DNA of 50,549 nucleotides from an uncultured Rhodospirillales bacterium (GCA_903928895.1 CAIYSR010000038.1:1-50549); one strand, 5' to 3'; shown: positions 1-8,824, counted from the first letter of the stretch. The notes: generated by a model not told the origin, from the letters alone. Numbers and translations: made by a program.

Positions 1-112
1 ATGGCCTGCGGCGCAAGCAAGATCGGTGTTTTCAACTGAAGGTCGCTGATCCAGCCGCTGAATGGAACGGGTTCAAAGGGCCCGCGGCCCTTTGCCGGCG
101 GAGCCTTGATTG
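1..112 (+). repeat. Dispersed GC-rich hairpin repeat, copy R1 (may be cut by window edge)
   Basis: This stretch beyond the mobA stop holds no gene. It contains an 8-bp-arm hairpin, AAAGGGCC at 75-82 and GGCCCTTT at 86-93, followed by CCGGCGGAGCCTTG. The whole interval can be aligned with 48108-48215 in the opposite orientation: both carry the hairpin, a GGCGGAGCCTTG block, a TGAAAACACC-type block and GCGCCGCAGGC. A third, more diverged copy is at 48264-48382. The position just past mobA would suit a transcript end, but there is no T-run after the hairpin. Confidence 0.7.
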
Positions 113-124
113 TCTTGCCTGCCT

Positions 125-730
125 TCACCCGATTGCCCTGGATTGCAAGGTCTCGGCCTGTGCCAGTTCCTCCGGCGTATTGGCATTGAAGAACGGGTCG
201 GGATCGCCCTCGAAGTCCGCTTGGGCCACGCCATGAAGCGCCGTCCAGGCGTCGATCCGGCGCGTGCCGGCGCGCAGCGCCGTCTCCAGAGCATCGGCCA
301 GCGCGACTGGCCACAGGCCGATCACCGGATGCGCCCAGCCGTGCGAAGCCGCGCAGGCCAGCGGCAGCCCGCTTGCACGCCGCGCTGCCGCCAGCCGCGT
401 CACCAAGTCGCCGGGCAGGAACGGTGTATCGGTCGGCACTGACACCACGTCCTCGGCCCCCTGTGTCGCCGCCCAACGCATTCCCGCCAGAATCCCGGCC
501 AGCGGGCCGACGAATCCCTGTATTGGATCACTCACCACCTTGAGCCGCCAGAGCGCGAAACGGGCCGGGTCGCCATTGGCATTGATCACCATCCCGGCCA
601 CCTGTGGTCCGATCCGGCTTATCGCATGGTCAAGTAGCGTCCGTCCGCCCAGCGTTCGCAATGCCTTGTCACCGCCTCCCATCCGTCGCGCGAGCCCTCC
701 GGCCAGCAGCACCGCCACAGTCGCACTCAT
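125..730 (-). CDS. mobA: Molybdenum cofactor guanylyltransferase MobA
   Basis: Transfers GMP from GTP to Mo-molybdopterin to give the guanine dinucleotide cofactor (MGD) used by DMSO-reductase-family enzymes; cytoplasmic. The 201-residue product has the N-terminal nucleotide-binding loop LAGGLARRMGGGDKAL, the metal-binding segment PTDTPFLP and the C-terminal FFNANTPEEL motif, all typical of MobA, and is of normal length. The start at 730 is preferred because its ATG overlaps the TGA of the upstream permease (ATGA); an in-frame ATG at 739 would add three residues inside that gene. It is the last gene of an ABC importer operon, an unusual place for mobA and one that predicts translational coupling. 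Confidence 0.93.
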   Translation of the reverse strand: MSATVAVLLAGGLARRMGGGDKALRTLGGRTLLDHAISRIGPQVAGMVINANGDPARFALWRLKVVSDPIQGFVGPLAGILAGMRWAATQGAEDVVSVPTDTPFLPGDLVTRLAAARRASGLPLACAASHGWAHPVIGLWPVALADALETALRAGTRRIDAWTALHGVAQADFEGDPDPFFNANTPEELAQAETLQSRAIG

Positions 731-1512
731 CCGCGCCACCGCAGGAACCAGCGTTCCGCCGTGCCGATCAACCCGGACAGGCCGAGCCCGAGCGCCGACA
801 GCACCGCGATGCCCGCCATCAGCGCATCGACATCATAGAGATTGCCTGCTTGCAGCACGAACGCGCCGATCCCGTTCTCCGCCCCGATCATTTCGGCTGC
901 CACCAGCAGGATCACCGCGGTCGCCACCGTGATGCGCAACCCCGCCAGGATCGACGGCAGTGCCCCCGGCAGGATCACCTTCCAGACCACGCTAGCCCAG
1001 CCCATCCCGAAGCTCTGCGCCATCCGCACGAGGTTGCGCGGCACCCCGTCGACGCCGGCGATGGTATTGATGATGGTCGGGAAGAACACCCCGAACGCCA
1101 CCGTGAACACCTTGCTGCCTTCGCCGATGCCGAGCCAGATGATGAAAAGCGGTACCAATGCGACCTTCGGGATCGGGAACAGCGCCCCCACCACCGCCAT
1201 CCCCGGCCCCCGCACCCAGGCGCCAAGCGAGATAGCGAGGCCGGCGACCAGACCGGCCAGGGTGCCGGCCAGCCAGCCCCAGGCCAGCCGGCTCAGCGAA
1301 GCCACCAAATGCCGCGCCAATTCGCCGGATAGCGCGAGGCTCGCCAGTGCCTGTGCGATACTCGATGGCCGGGACAGGAACGCGGTGCCGAACAGCTTCA
1401 ACTGGGCGCCAACCTCCCACATCCCGAGTAGCCCCACCAGCGTGAGCGTCCCGGCCAACGGGGTTGCCACCGCGGCGAAGCCCTCGGCGCGGAACTTTAC
1501 CTCACGCTCCAT
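727..1512 (-). CDS. ABC transporter permease, SsuC/TauC/ThiX type
   Basis: Inner-membrane permease of 261 residues for an importer of the nitrate/sulfonate/taurine/thiamine-precursor class. Several hydrophobic segments are visible, and the EAA-like cytoplasmic loop (VPRNLVRMAQSFGMG, followed by VWKVILPGALPSILAGLR) is the usual ATPase contact in this family. It overlaps the end of the ATPase gene by 11 bp, and its stop overlaps the mobA start, so the four genes are one transcription and translation unit. The substrate cannot be read from the sequence. The mobA linkage hints at a molybdenum- or sulfur-related solute, but no molybdate-specific component is present. Confidence 0.9.
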   Translation of the reverse strand: MEREVKFRAEGFAAVATPLAGTLTLVGLLGMWEVGAQLKLFGTAFLSRPSSIAQALASLALSGELARHLVASLSRLAWGWLAGTLAGLVAGLAISLGAWVRGPGMAVVGALFPIPKVALVPLFIIWLGIGEGSKVFTVAFGVFFPTIINTIAGVDGVPRNLVRMAQSFGMGWASVVWKVILPGALPSILAGLRITVATAVILLVAAEMIGAENGIGAFVLQAGNLYDVDALMAGIAVLSALGLGLSGLIGTAERWFLRWRG

Positions 1513-2251
1513 CGGTCAGTTCCCGCTCCGCTGCCGCCGCATCGTCCCGGATCAGGTCCCACAGCTCCGCCGCTAGCCCCGCCCGGTTCGTGCCCACCTC
1601 GCGCACCGCCTTGATTCGTCCTGGCCGCCGCGACAGCACCACCACACGATTCCCAAGCCGCACCGCCTCATCCAGATTATGGGTCACATACAGCACCGTT
1701 GCGCCGGATCGCGCGATCAGGTCCGCGAAGGTGTCGAGCAGCAGATCCCGCGTCTGTGCGTCCAGCGCCGACAATGGCTCGTCCATCAGCAGCACCGCGG
1801 GGCGCACCGCGAGCGCCCGGGCAATCCCCACCCGTTGCCGCATGCCGCCGGACAGCTGCCGGGGCCATGCCTTTGCAAACTCGGACAACCCCGCCAGCGC
1901 CAGCACCTCGGCGATTCGTCCCGCCCGTTCCGCGCGGGGCAGAGTGGAGGATTCGAGGGCAAGGGCGATATTGCCGGTCACTGTTCGCCACGGCAGCAGC
2001 GCGAAATCCTGGAACACATAGCTCAGCGGATTAAGACAATCCTCCCGCACGGCACCCTGCTGCAACACCCGCCCGGCGCCCGGCCGGATCAATCCGCCGG
2101 CGATCCCCAACAGCGTCGACTTGCCGCAGCCGGAAGGCCCCACCAGCATGGTGACCTGCCCGGCCGGAATATCGAGACTGATATCCTTGAGCACAAGCAG
2201 CCCATCATAGTCGTGAGAGATGCCGTGCAGATGCAGCGAAACGCCGCTCAT
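1502..2251 (-). CDS. ABC transporter ATP-binding protein, SsuB/TauB type
   Basis: ATPase subunit (249 residues) that drives the adjacent permease. Walker A is GPSGCGKST, the Q-loop region is YVFQDFALLPWRTV, the signature is LSGGMRQR, Walker B is VLLMDEP and the switch histidine lies in YVTHNLDEA. The pattern FQ-LLPW and the length fit the SsuB/TauB subfamily. The ATG at 2251 overlaps the stop of the binding-protein gene (ATGA), and its own 3' end overlaps the permease start. Confidence 0.92.
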   Translation of the reverse strand: MSGVSLHLHGISHDYDGLLVLKDISLDIPAGQVTMLVGPSGCGKSTLLGIAGGLIRPGAGRVLQQGAVREDCLNPLSYVFQDFALLPWRTVTGNIALALESSTLPRAERAGRIAEVLALAGLSEFAKAWPRQLSGGMRQRVGIARALAVRPAVLLMDEPLSALDAQTRDLLLDTFADLIARSGATVLYVTHNLDEAVRLGNRVVVLSRRPGRIKAVREVGTNRAGLAAELWDLIRDDAAAAERELTDGA

Positions 2252-3255
2252 CGCGCCGGCAGATACCCGGACTCGATGATGTCGCCAGGCTGGATCGGCG
2301 CCTTCACCATGCCCTGAGCCTGGAACCAGGCAAGTTGCGCCGCAACATCGGCGACATCCAGCGCCGCATCCTCGTCGTACCAGCCGATCCCGGCCAGGAT
2401 CTTGTCCGCCGCATCGGCGTCCGAGGTGAAGACGTAGCGGCGGATCGCCGCGATCGCCGCTTCGGTCGCCGCGGTGCGCACCGGCTTTCCGCCTTCGAAG
2501 CGCAGGAACGCCGCCCGGTAGTCGGCCACCCCCTTCCGGTACGCGCGGCAGAACCGGTGCAGCGCGTCCGTCCGGAGCAGCATCGGTCGGGCCGCGAACA
2601 ATGCTGTGATCTGGTAGGCGATCCGATCGCCGACCCAGCCGATGATCCGTGCCTCCCCGCTCGCCTCGGCCGGCCTCGCCTGCGAGGCGATCGCCATTGT
2701 CGCGTCCACGGCGCCCGAGCGCACCGCGGCCATCATGTTGCCGATATCCTGCAACGGCCGCAGCGTCATGCTTTTGAGATCGAACCCGGCGGCCTCGGCC
2801 AGCCGTCCGATCATGTAATGGAACGAGCTCCCGTACTGCGTGATCCCGAAGCTGTGCCCGCCCAGCTTCTCCACCGAGGTCAAACCGGCCGCATAGGCCT
2901 TGCGGCTCACCAGGATGGCGGTGAGGTCGAAGCCCTTCTGCTCATGCAGCGCGCCGCCGATCACTTTCAGTTCGCCCTTGCCCGCGAGCGAGAAGAATCC
3001 GCCGGTCAGCGCGGTCACACCGACATCGATATCCCCCGCCACGGCCGCGGCTGCAATCGGCTGAGCCGCCTGGAAAAACCGGAACTCCACAGCCACTCCC
3101 TCGGCAGCGAAATATCCGGCCTCCTGCGCCAGGTAGAACGGCGCCGGCGACAAGGTTTTGAGCAGCCCGAGCCGCACCACCTGCGCCGCCCCGGCCGGCC
3201 GCGCCAGCGTTCCGGCAGCGAGGAGAGAGATCGCCGCCCGTCTGTCCAGTCGCAT
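2248..3255 (-). CDS. ABC transporter substrate-binding protein, NMT1/SsuA-like
   Basis: Periplasmic binding protein of 335 residues, first gene of the importer operon that ends in mobA. The start at 3255 is chosen because it is preceded by AGGAGG at good spacing and gives an RR-containing signal peptide (MRLDRRAAISLLAAGTLA, cut near AGAAQ). The longer reading frame to 3309 has no such signal. The mature N-terminus, LLKTLSPAPFYLAQEAGYFAAEG, is typical of NMT1/THI5-like and SsuA proteins. These bind sulfonates, thiamine precursors, riboflavin or related small molecules; the ligand here is unknown. Confidence 0.88.
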   Translation of the reverse strand: MRLDRRAAISLLAAGTLARPAGAAQVVRLGLLKTLSPAPFYLAQEAGYFAAEGVAVEFRFFQAAQPIAAAAVAGDIDVGVTALTGGFFSLAGKGELKVIGGALHEQKGFDLTAILVSRKAYAAGLTSVEKLGGHSFGITQYGSSFHYMIGRLAEAAGFDLKSMTLRPLQDIGNMMAAVRSGAVDATMAIASQARPAEASGEARIIGWVGDRIAYQITALFAARPMLLRTDALHRFCRAYRKGVADYRAAFLRFEGGKPVRTAATEAAIAAIRRYVFTSDADAADKILAGIGWYDEDAALDVADVAAQLAWFQAQGMVKAPIQPGDIIESGYLPAR

Positions 3256-3324
3256 GATGTCGCCTCCTGCCAACGCGCCTGTTTTGAGGGGGGGCGGGCA
3301 GGGCGTCAATGCCGCCCGAACCGA

Positions 3325-3873
3325 CTAAGCCGCCGGGCGCTTCAGCCGATCAGCGTAGTGCTTGCGGAACTTCGCCACCTTCGGTGCGATCACGACGCGG
3401 CAATAGCCTGACCACGGCGTACGGTTGAAATAGTCATCATGCTCCGCCTCGGCCGGCCAGAAGATGTCAAGTGGTCGCAGCTCGGTGACGAGCTTCGCCC
3501 CCCAGATTCCCGCCGCCGCCACTTCCGCCATCACTCGAACGGCCGCCGCCGCCTGGGCTTCGTCGTGCGGCATGATGATCGAGCGGTACTGCGGCCCGAT
3601 GTCGTTGCCCTGGCGGTCTGCAGTGGTCGGGTCGTGGATGGTGAAGAAGATGCGCAGCAGGTCGTCGTAGGACACCAGGGCCGGATCGTATTCTATCTGC
3701 ACAACCTCAGCATGTCCGGTGGCCTTGCCGCAGACCTGCTCGTAGGTCGGATTTGCCACATGCCCGCCGGCATAGCCCGATTTCACCGACAGCACTCCGG
3801 CCAGTTCGAGATAGACAGCCTCTAGGCACCAGAAGCAGCCGCCGCCGAAAGTCGCGCGTTCCGTCGTTGCCAT
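3325..3873 (-). CDS. msrA: Peptide-methionine (S)-S-oxide reductase MsrA
   Basis: Repairs methionine-S-sulfoxide in proteins. The 182-residue protein has the catalytic GCFWC motif with the nucleophile at about Cys13, followed by [21 protein letters not shown], and the family segments [12 protein letters not shown] and [11 protein letters not shown]. No C-terminal Cys pair or MsrB domain is seen, so the recycling cysteine arrangement is the simple form with Cys16. It lies 69 bp upstream of the binding-protein start on the same strand, so read-through is possible, but it is probably an independent housekeeping gene. Confidence 0.95.
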   Translation of the reverse strand: MATTERATFGGGCFWCLEAVYLELAGVLSVKSGYAGGHVANPTYEQVCGKATGHAEVVQIEYDPALVSYDDLLRIFFTIHDPTTADRQGNDIGPQYRSIIMPHDEAQAAAAVRVMAEVAAAGIWGAKLVTELRPLDIFWPAEAEHDDYFNRTPWSGYCRVVIAPKVAKFRKHYADRLKRPAA

Positions 3874-3928
3874 GGAAGTTCTCCTGCTGAAGCGTATGGA
3901 TGTAGCGCGCCGGCGAGGGATGTCCAGA

Positions 3929-4858
3929 TCAAGCTCGCCGCACCGGCGCCGCCGCTACGGTCGCTCCGGCCAGGAAAATATCCGCCACAAGGGCCAGCGG
4001 GGCGCCGTCGATGTTCGACCGGCCAGATGCCAGCAACGCGCTGAATTCCCTGTAGATCGCACCATATTCATCCCGCGGCCCGGTCAGCGCCGTTACCCCA
4101 TTCACGCTCAGGACGGCGCCCGATTTCAGCAATTCGAGCCGCTGTCCGTCCACCATCTCGATGACGATCTCGCGGGTGTCCTCACCCTGCCAGCCCCAGT
4201 CGAAGTCTCCGGCAATCGCCGTGCCGCACCCGTCCGACAGCGTTACCTGGGCGGCCACTGGCATGGCGACATCCCTCGGCACATGCAGAGTCGCGCCGGT
4301 TGCGAACAGCGGCCGGTCCAGGATCCGGGTCAGGATCGACAGGCCGTTGATCCCGGCATCGAACACACCGAACCCGCCGGGCTCCCAGATCCAGGTCTGG
4401 CCGGGATGCCACTTATGGACATCCTCCTTCCAAATCATTTGCACGGTCTTGATCGTCCGCCCCGCAAGCATCTCTCGCGCCCGCTCGACCGGTCTGTTGT
4501 ATTGGGAGTGCCAGGCCGTATGCAGAACCGCCCCACGTCGCGCCGCGATATCTGCCAGATGTGCCAAGCCGCCTGGCGTGGCGGCGGGAGGCTTCTCCAG
4601 CATCACCGCCTTTCCGCTTACCAGCGCATCGGCGGCAATGGCCAACCGCGCTTTCGGCGGCGTGCAGACGATCACCGCAGTGATCTCTGGATGCGCCGTC
4701 AGCATGGCCCGGTGATCTGTATAGACGGGTACCCCCGGCACGGTCCCGGCGAGGCTGGCCGCGGCGACCAGGGTGAAATCCGGGTTGGTGGCGATCGCCG
4801 GGAGGTGCTGCCGGATGGCGATTGCCCCGAGCCCGACGACGCCGATCAGATGGGACAT
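3929..4858 (-). CDS. L-arabinose/D-galactose 1-dehydrogenase (Gfo/Idh/MocA family)
   Basis: NAD(P)-dependent oxidation of an aldose at C1 to the lactone, the first step of non-phosphorylative sugar breakdown, is the likely role. The N-terminal Rossmann motif is GVVGLGAIA, the family EKP motif is in VMLEKPPAATPG, and the block KEDVHKWHPGQTWIWEPGG with GVFDAGINGLSILTRIL closely matches, from memory, the Azospirillum L-arabinose 1-dehydrogenase, which is also 309 residues. No other arabinose or galactose genes are adjacent, so substrate preference is inferred. It is divergent from the enoyl-CoA hydratase gene across 76 bp. Confidence 0.82.
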   Translation of the reverse strand: MSHLIGVVGLGAIAIRQHLPAIATNPDFTLVAAASLAGTVPGVPVYTDHRAMLTAHPEITAVIVCTPPKARLAIAADALVSGKAVMLEKPPAATPGGLAHLADIAARRGAVLHTAWHSQYNRPVERAREMLAGRTIKTVQMIWKEDVHKWHPGQTWIWEPGGFGVFDAGINGLSILTRILDRPLFATGATLHVPRDVAMPVAAQVTLSDGCGTAIAGDFDWGWQGEDTREIVIEMVDGQRLELLKSGAVLSVNGVTALTGPRDEYGAIYREFSALLASGRSNIDGAPLALVADIFLAGATVAAAPVRRA

Positions 4859-4934
4859 GGTCCGTTACTCCTGGTTTACAGCCAGTCTCGCCACGGCGAA
4901 GCTGCGCGTCCAGGCGAGCGTCAGGGAATCGGCC

Positions 4935-5711
4935 ATGTCCGCACGGATCAGCACCAGCGTCGAGACCCATGCCGCCGGCACCGTCGCCCGGATCATCATC
5001 GACAACCCCGGCAAGCTCAACGCCATTGGCACCCAGGCGATGAATGACCTCGCGTCTGCGCTGCGCGAGGTCTCCGCCCGCTCCGATCTGCGCGCCGTGG
5101 TGATCGCGGGCGCCGGCGACAAGGCACTCATCGGCGGCGCCGACATCGACGAACTTGCGGCTCTGACACCCGCCACCGCGCGCACCCTGATCACCGCGCT
5201 GCATCTCGCTTGCGTCGCGATCCGGGCCTGTCCGGTGCCGGTGATCGCGCGCATGCAGGGCTACACCCTCGGTGGCGGGCTGGAGATCGCCGCCGCTTGT
5301 GACATGCGCATCGCCGGCGAGACCGCTAAGTTCGGCGTGCCCGAGACCCGCGTCGGCATTCCCAGCGTGATCGAGGCCGCCCTGCTGCCTCAGCTGATCG
5401 GTTGGGGCGTGGCGCGGCGGATCATGCTCACTGGCGAGATTTTCGGCACCGCCCAGGCCGAACGCTGGGGCCTGGTCGAGGAAGTGGTGCCGGACACCGA
5501 GCTCGATGCCGCGATCGCGCGCGTGGTCGCAGATGTCCTGGCCTGCGGCCCCCGCGCGGTCCGGCTCCAGAAGCGTCTGATGCAGGAATGGGAAACCCTC
5601 TCGCCCGCCGGCGCCATCCAGGCCGGCGTCGAATGCTTCGTCGAGAGCTGGCGCAGCCCCGAGCCGGCAGCGATGCTGGGCGCATTCCTCGCTCACAAGA
5701 AACGCCGATAG
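4935..5711 (+). CDS. Enoyl-CoA hydratase/isomerase family protein
   Basis: Crotonase-fold enzyme of 258 residues acting on an acyl-CoA. The oxyanion-hole strands are IGGADI and the GGGLEIAAACDM segment, and the PE dipeptide carrying the usual catalytic Glu is present in VPETRVGIPS. The usual PGxGGT stretch after it is replaced by PSVIEAALL, so the exact reaction (hydration, isomerisation or other) is open. The ATG at 4935 follows an AGGGA Shine-Dalgarno; the frame extends upstream to 4773, but that part overlaps the divergent dehydrogenase gene and lacks family similarity. Confidence 0.88.
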   Translation: MSARISTSVETHAAGTVARIIIDNPGKLNAIGTQAMNDLASALREVSARSDLRAVVIAGAGDKALIGGADIDELAALTPATARTLITALHLACVAIRACPVPVIARMQGYTLGGGLEIAAACDMRIAGETAKFGVPETRVGIPSVIEAALLPQLIGWGVARRIMLTGEIFGTAQAERWGLVEEVVPDTELDAAIARVVADVLACGPRAVRLQKRLMQEWETLSPAGAIQAGVECFVESWRSPEPAAMLGAFLAHKKRR

Positions 5712-5758
5712 CGACATCCGGCACTGGTATAACAGTCGCCTGCCCGCTTGCGTTCGGT

Positions 5759-7597
5759 TCAGAGAAAGCCGGTCGATAGCCATGGAATCAACGCGACCAC
5801 GACCAGCCCGATCAGCAGCGCGAACAGATAGGGCCAGATCCGCCGCATCCCGACGTCGGGGTTGACCCGGCCGATGGCACAGGCGCTGTAGTAGCCAACC
5901 CCGAGCGGCGGCGCGAACAAACCGATGCCCATCGCCAGGATCACCACCATCGCATAATGGACCTCGTGGATCCCCACCGCTCTTGCGATCGGAAACAACA
6001 GCGGGCCGAACAGCACGATCGCCGGAATCCCTTCCAGCACACTGCCCAGCACGACGAAGGCGACGATCGAAATCAGCATGAACCCGAGACCGCCACCCGG
6101 CACGCTCGCCATGGAGGCCGCAAGCTGCCGCGAGAACCCGGACTGCGTCAGGCTCCAGGCCATCCCGGTTGCGGTACCGATGATGATCAGGATCGCGCCC
6201 GACAGGGCCGCCGTCTCCACCAGCATCGGATAGAGCCGGCGCCAGTCGAACTGCCGGTAGATCAGCAGCCCGCAGAGCACGGCATAAACGATGCCGATGG
6301 TCGACACCTCCGTCGCCGTTGCCACCCCCTCCACCACGGCGCTGCGGATCACGAAGGGCAGCAGCAAGGAGGGCAGGGCCACCACCAGCGCCCGCAGGAT
6401 CATCCGCCCGCCGGCACGTTCGCCCAGCGCCTCGCCGCGCGACCGCCGCCACGCCACCGCCGCCAGCACCAGGGCCAGCACCAGCCCGGGCAGCAGGCCG
6501 CCGGTGAACAACGCCGCAATCGAAACCCCGGTGACGGAGCCGATCGTGATCAGCACCAGGCTGGGGGGAATGGTCTCGCTCATCGCGCCCGATGCCGCCA
6601 GGATCGCCACCAGTTCGCCCTCATGCGCGCCGCGCTTCTTCATCTCGGGAAACAGCACCGGCGCCACCGCCGCCATGTCGGCCGCCTTGGAACCGGAAAT
6701 TCCGGACACCAGATACATCGCGCCCAACAGCACATAGTACAGCCCGCCTCGCACATGGCCGAGCATCCCGGCGAGGAACGCCACCATCGCCCGCGCCATC
6801 CCGGTCATCTCGATCAAGAGCCCGAGAAAGACGAAGAGCGGCACCGCGAGCAGGATCAGCCCGCTCATCCCCTCGTCCATCCGCGACACCACCAGCGTCA
6901 ATGGCACCCGGGTCACGGTCGTGAGGAACAGCACGGTCGCGGTGCCGAAGGCGAAGCCGATCGGCACCCCTAGCAGCACACCGGCGGCCAGCAGCACGAC
7001 GAAAAACACCACGAGGTTCCAGTTGCCGATGGATTTCAGCACCGGCACCGCGACATGCAGCCCGACGGCGATAAGCAACAGGACAAGCGCCACCTGCACC
7101 AGGTGCACCCGGCGCACCCGCAGCAGCAGGAGCGCGCACTCTGCCAGCATCAGGACGAAACCGACCGGCAGCGCGGCGGCGCGGACGATGTTGGACAGCC
7201 CGAGCGACGGCGTCTCGATATACAGCTCGTCAGCCGCGTACTCCCAAGCTTGCGGCAGTAGCACCAGCAGGAACATCATCGGCACCAGCACCGCCAGCGC
7301 CTGCGCCCGGCCCCGCCACGCCCGGTTCATGCCGCCGACCACTGCGGTCAGCCGCATATGCTGGCCCCGTTGCAACGCCACCACCGCGCCGAACATCGCC
7401 AGCCACAGGAACAGGATCGAGGCCAGCTCATCCGACCACACGAAGGGGTGGCGGAAGACGAATCGGCTGACCACGCCGGCCAGCAACACCGCGATTTCCA
7501 CAATCACCAGCATCGCGGTGGGAATCTCCACCACGTGACGCAGAATGGCGGCGAGGCGGCCGGAGAGTCCGGCCGCCGCCTCGTCAGCGTGATGCAT
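5759..7597 (-). CDS. TRAP transporter permease, fused DctQ-DctM
   Basis: A single 612-residue membrane protein combines both TRAP membrane subunits. Residues about 1-175 form the small DctQ part (four helices, with the SDELASILFLWLAMFGA signature region) and residues about 185-612 the large DctM part, with IGFAFG, SGSKAADMAAVAPVLFPEMKKRG and APPLGVGYY motifs. The start at 7597 is preferred because it lies 7 bp after the dctP stop; an upstream in-frame start would overlap dctP. It imports an organic anion with a cation gradient using the adjacent DctP. Its end is convergent with the enoyl-CoA hydratase, 47 bp away. Confidence 0.93.
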   Translation of the reverse strand: MHHADEAAAGLSGRLAAILRHVVEIPTAMLVIVEIAVLLAGVVSRFVFRHPFVWSDELASILFLWLAMFGAVVALQRGQHMRLTAVVGGMNRAWRGRAQALAVLVPMMFLLVLLPQAWEYAADELYIETPSLGLSNIVRAAALPVGFVLMLAECALLLLRVRRVHLVQVALVLLLIAVGLHVAVPVLKSIGNWNLVVFFVVLLAAGVLLGVPIGFAFGTATVLFLTTVTRVPLTLVVSRMDEGMSGLILLAVPLFVFLGLLIEMTGMARAMVAFLAGMLGHVRGGLYYVLLGAMYLVSGISGSKAADMAAVAPVLFPEMKKRGAHEGELVAILAASGAMSETIPPSLVLITIGSVTGVSIAALFTGGLLPGLVLALVLAAVAWRRSRGEALGERAGGRMILRALVVALPSLLLPFVIRSAVVEGVATATEVSTIGIVYAVLCGLLIYRQFDWRRLYPMLVETAALSGAILIIIGTATGMAWSLTQSGFSRQLAASMASVPGGGLGFMLISIVAFVVLGSVLEGIPAIVLFGPLLFPIARAVGIHEVHYAMVVILAMGIGLFAPPLGVGYYSACAIGRVNPDVGMRRIWPYLFALLIGLVVVALIPWLSTGFL

Positions 7598-7604
7598 CAG
7601 TGGC

Positions 7605-8615
7605 TCAGGCGAGGCCGCCGACGGCGTCTTCCAGCGTCTTCCACGCCTCGGCGCCATACTTGTCCTTCCATTCGGCGTAGAACCCCGCCTTCTTCAACGC
7701 GGCGCGGAACAGGACGGCATCCGATTCGACGAACTGCAGCCCCTTGGCCTCGAGCGCCCCGCGCAGCGAGGCATTGAGCTTGGCGATATCCTCGCGCTGT
7801 TGCATCGCCGAGGCATTGAACTCCCCCTCGACGATGCCCCGCACATCGGCCGGCATCGCTTCCCACGCCTTCTTGTTGGCCAGGAACCAGAACCCGTCCC
7901 ACATGTGGTTGGTCACGGTGAGGTATTTCTGGACCTCGTAGAGCTTCCCGGTCTCGATGATAGCGAGTGGATTCTCCTGCCCGTCGACCAGCCGGGTCTG
8001 CAACGCCGAATAGGTCTCGGAGAAGTTGATGGAGGTCGGCGCCGCGCCGAACGCCTTGAACATCGAGGTCCAGAGCGGGGAGGGAGGGACACGGATCTTG
8101 AACCCGTTGAGGTCCTCCGGCGTACGGATCGGCCGGGTCGAGCTGGTGATCTGGCGGTAGCCATTGTCGTACTGCCGGCTGAACGCATAGAGCCCGCGCT
8201 TGGCGATCTCGGCGCGGACATGGGAGCCCAGCGCCCCATCCATCGCCGGCCACACTTGGCCGTAGTCCTTGAAGGCGAAGCCGATTCCGTTGATCGAGGC
8301 CACCGGCACCAGAGTGGAGAGGATCAGTCCCGAGAGGGTGAAGAACTCCACCGCGCCAGATCGCAACTGTGAAAGGGTATCGGTGTCGGAACCGAGCTGG
8401 CTGTTGGGGAACACCTGGATTTCGACGCGCCCGGAGGTTTTCTCGCGGATCCGCGCAGCTGCCTCCCGCGTGCGGGTGACGAGCGGGTGGGTCTCGGCGG
8501 CGTTGTTGGCAAATTTATAGGCAAACTCGGCGGCACCGGCAGGGCGGCTGCCGATCGCGAACAGCGGCAGGGTGGCACCGGCGACGAGCGCGGAACGGCG
8601 GGTAAGGCGGATCAT
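7605..8615 (-). CDS. TRAP transporter substrate-binding protein DctP
   Basis: Periplasmic binding protein of 336 residues for the fused permease downstream. The ATG at 8615 has a GGAGG site and begins a twin-arginine-like signal (MIRLTRRSALVAGATLPLFA, cut after RPAGAA). Family motifs include NSQLGSDTDTLSQLRSGAVEF and LNGFKIRVPPSPLWTSMFKAFGAAPT; the conserved Arg in FKIRVPP normally clamps the ligand carboxylate. The ligand is probably a carboxylate, but its identity is not readable. Its 5' region is shared with the divergent FkbM-type gene. Confidence 0.93.
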   Translation of the reverse strand: MIRLTRRSALVAGATLPLFAIGSRPAGAAEFAYKFANNAAETHPLVTRTREAAARIREKTSGRVEIQVFPNSQLGSDTDTLSQLRSGAVEFFTLSGLILSTLVPVASINGIGFAFKDYGQVWPAMDGALGSHVRAEIAKRGLYAFSRQYDNGYRQITSSTRPIRTPEDLNGFKIRVPPSPLWTSMFKAFGAAPTSINFSETYSALQTRLVDGQENPLAIIETGKLYEVQKYLTVTNHMWDGFWFLANKKAWEAMPADVRGIVEGEFNASAMQQREDIAKLNASLRGALEAKGLQFVESDAVLFRAALKKAGFYAEWKDKYGAEAWKTLEDAVGGLA

Positions 8616-8747
8616 GGTGTGTTTCCTCCGATGCATTTCTTCCGATGTGCGCGAAACCGCGCCAATCCGCAACCCGGAGCTGGCGCCGGCGTGAAGGTTC
8701 CCTTGGGACGGAGCGCTCTCTGCGTCTGTTTTTCAGAAAATCGGACG

Positions 8748-8776
8748 TCCTGCGCCCTCAAGCGGATCGCGCAGGA
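8748..8776. other. Inverted repeat in the dctP / methyltransferase divergent region
   Basis: TCCTGCGC at 8748-8755 and GCGCAGGA at 8769-8776 form perfect 8-bp arms around a 13-nt centre. It lies in the 209-bp divergent spacer between dctP and the methyltransferase gene, about 50 bp upstream of the latter. TATAAG at 8783-8788 directly beside it could be a -10 element, which would make the repeat an operator candidate. No regulator gene is adjacent. Confidence 0.35.
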
Positions 8777-8824
8777 TGCGGTATAAGACGTCGCACGATT
8801 TCCCTGCACTCGCGAAAGTCCTCC

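Noticed and set aside
727-730. Start of mobA at 739
   Set aside because: The ATG at 730 overlaps the permease stop, as at most joints in this operon, and gives the standard MobA N-terminus.
4413-6452. 679-residue open frame on the minus strand
   Set aside because: It runs across the sugar dehydrogenase, the hydratase and the TRAP permease in other frames and has no motif.
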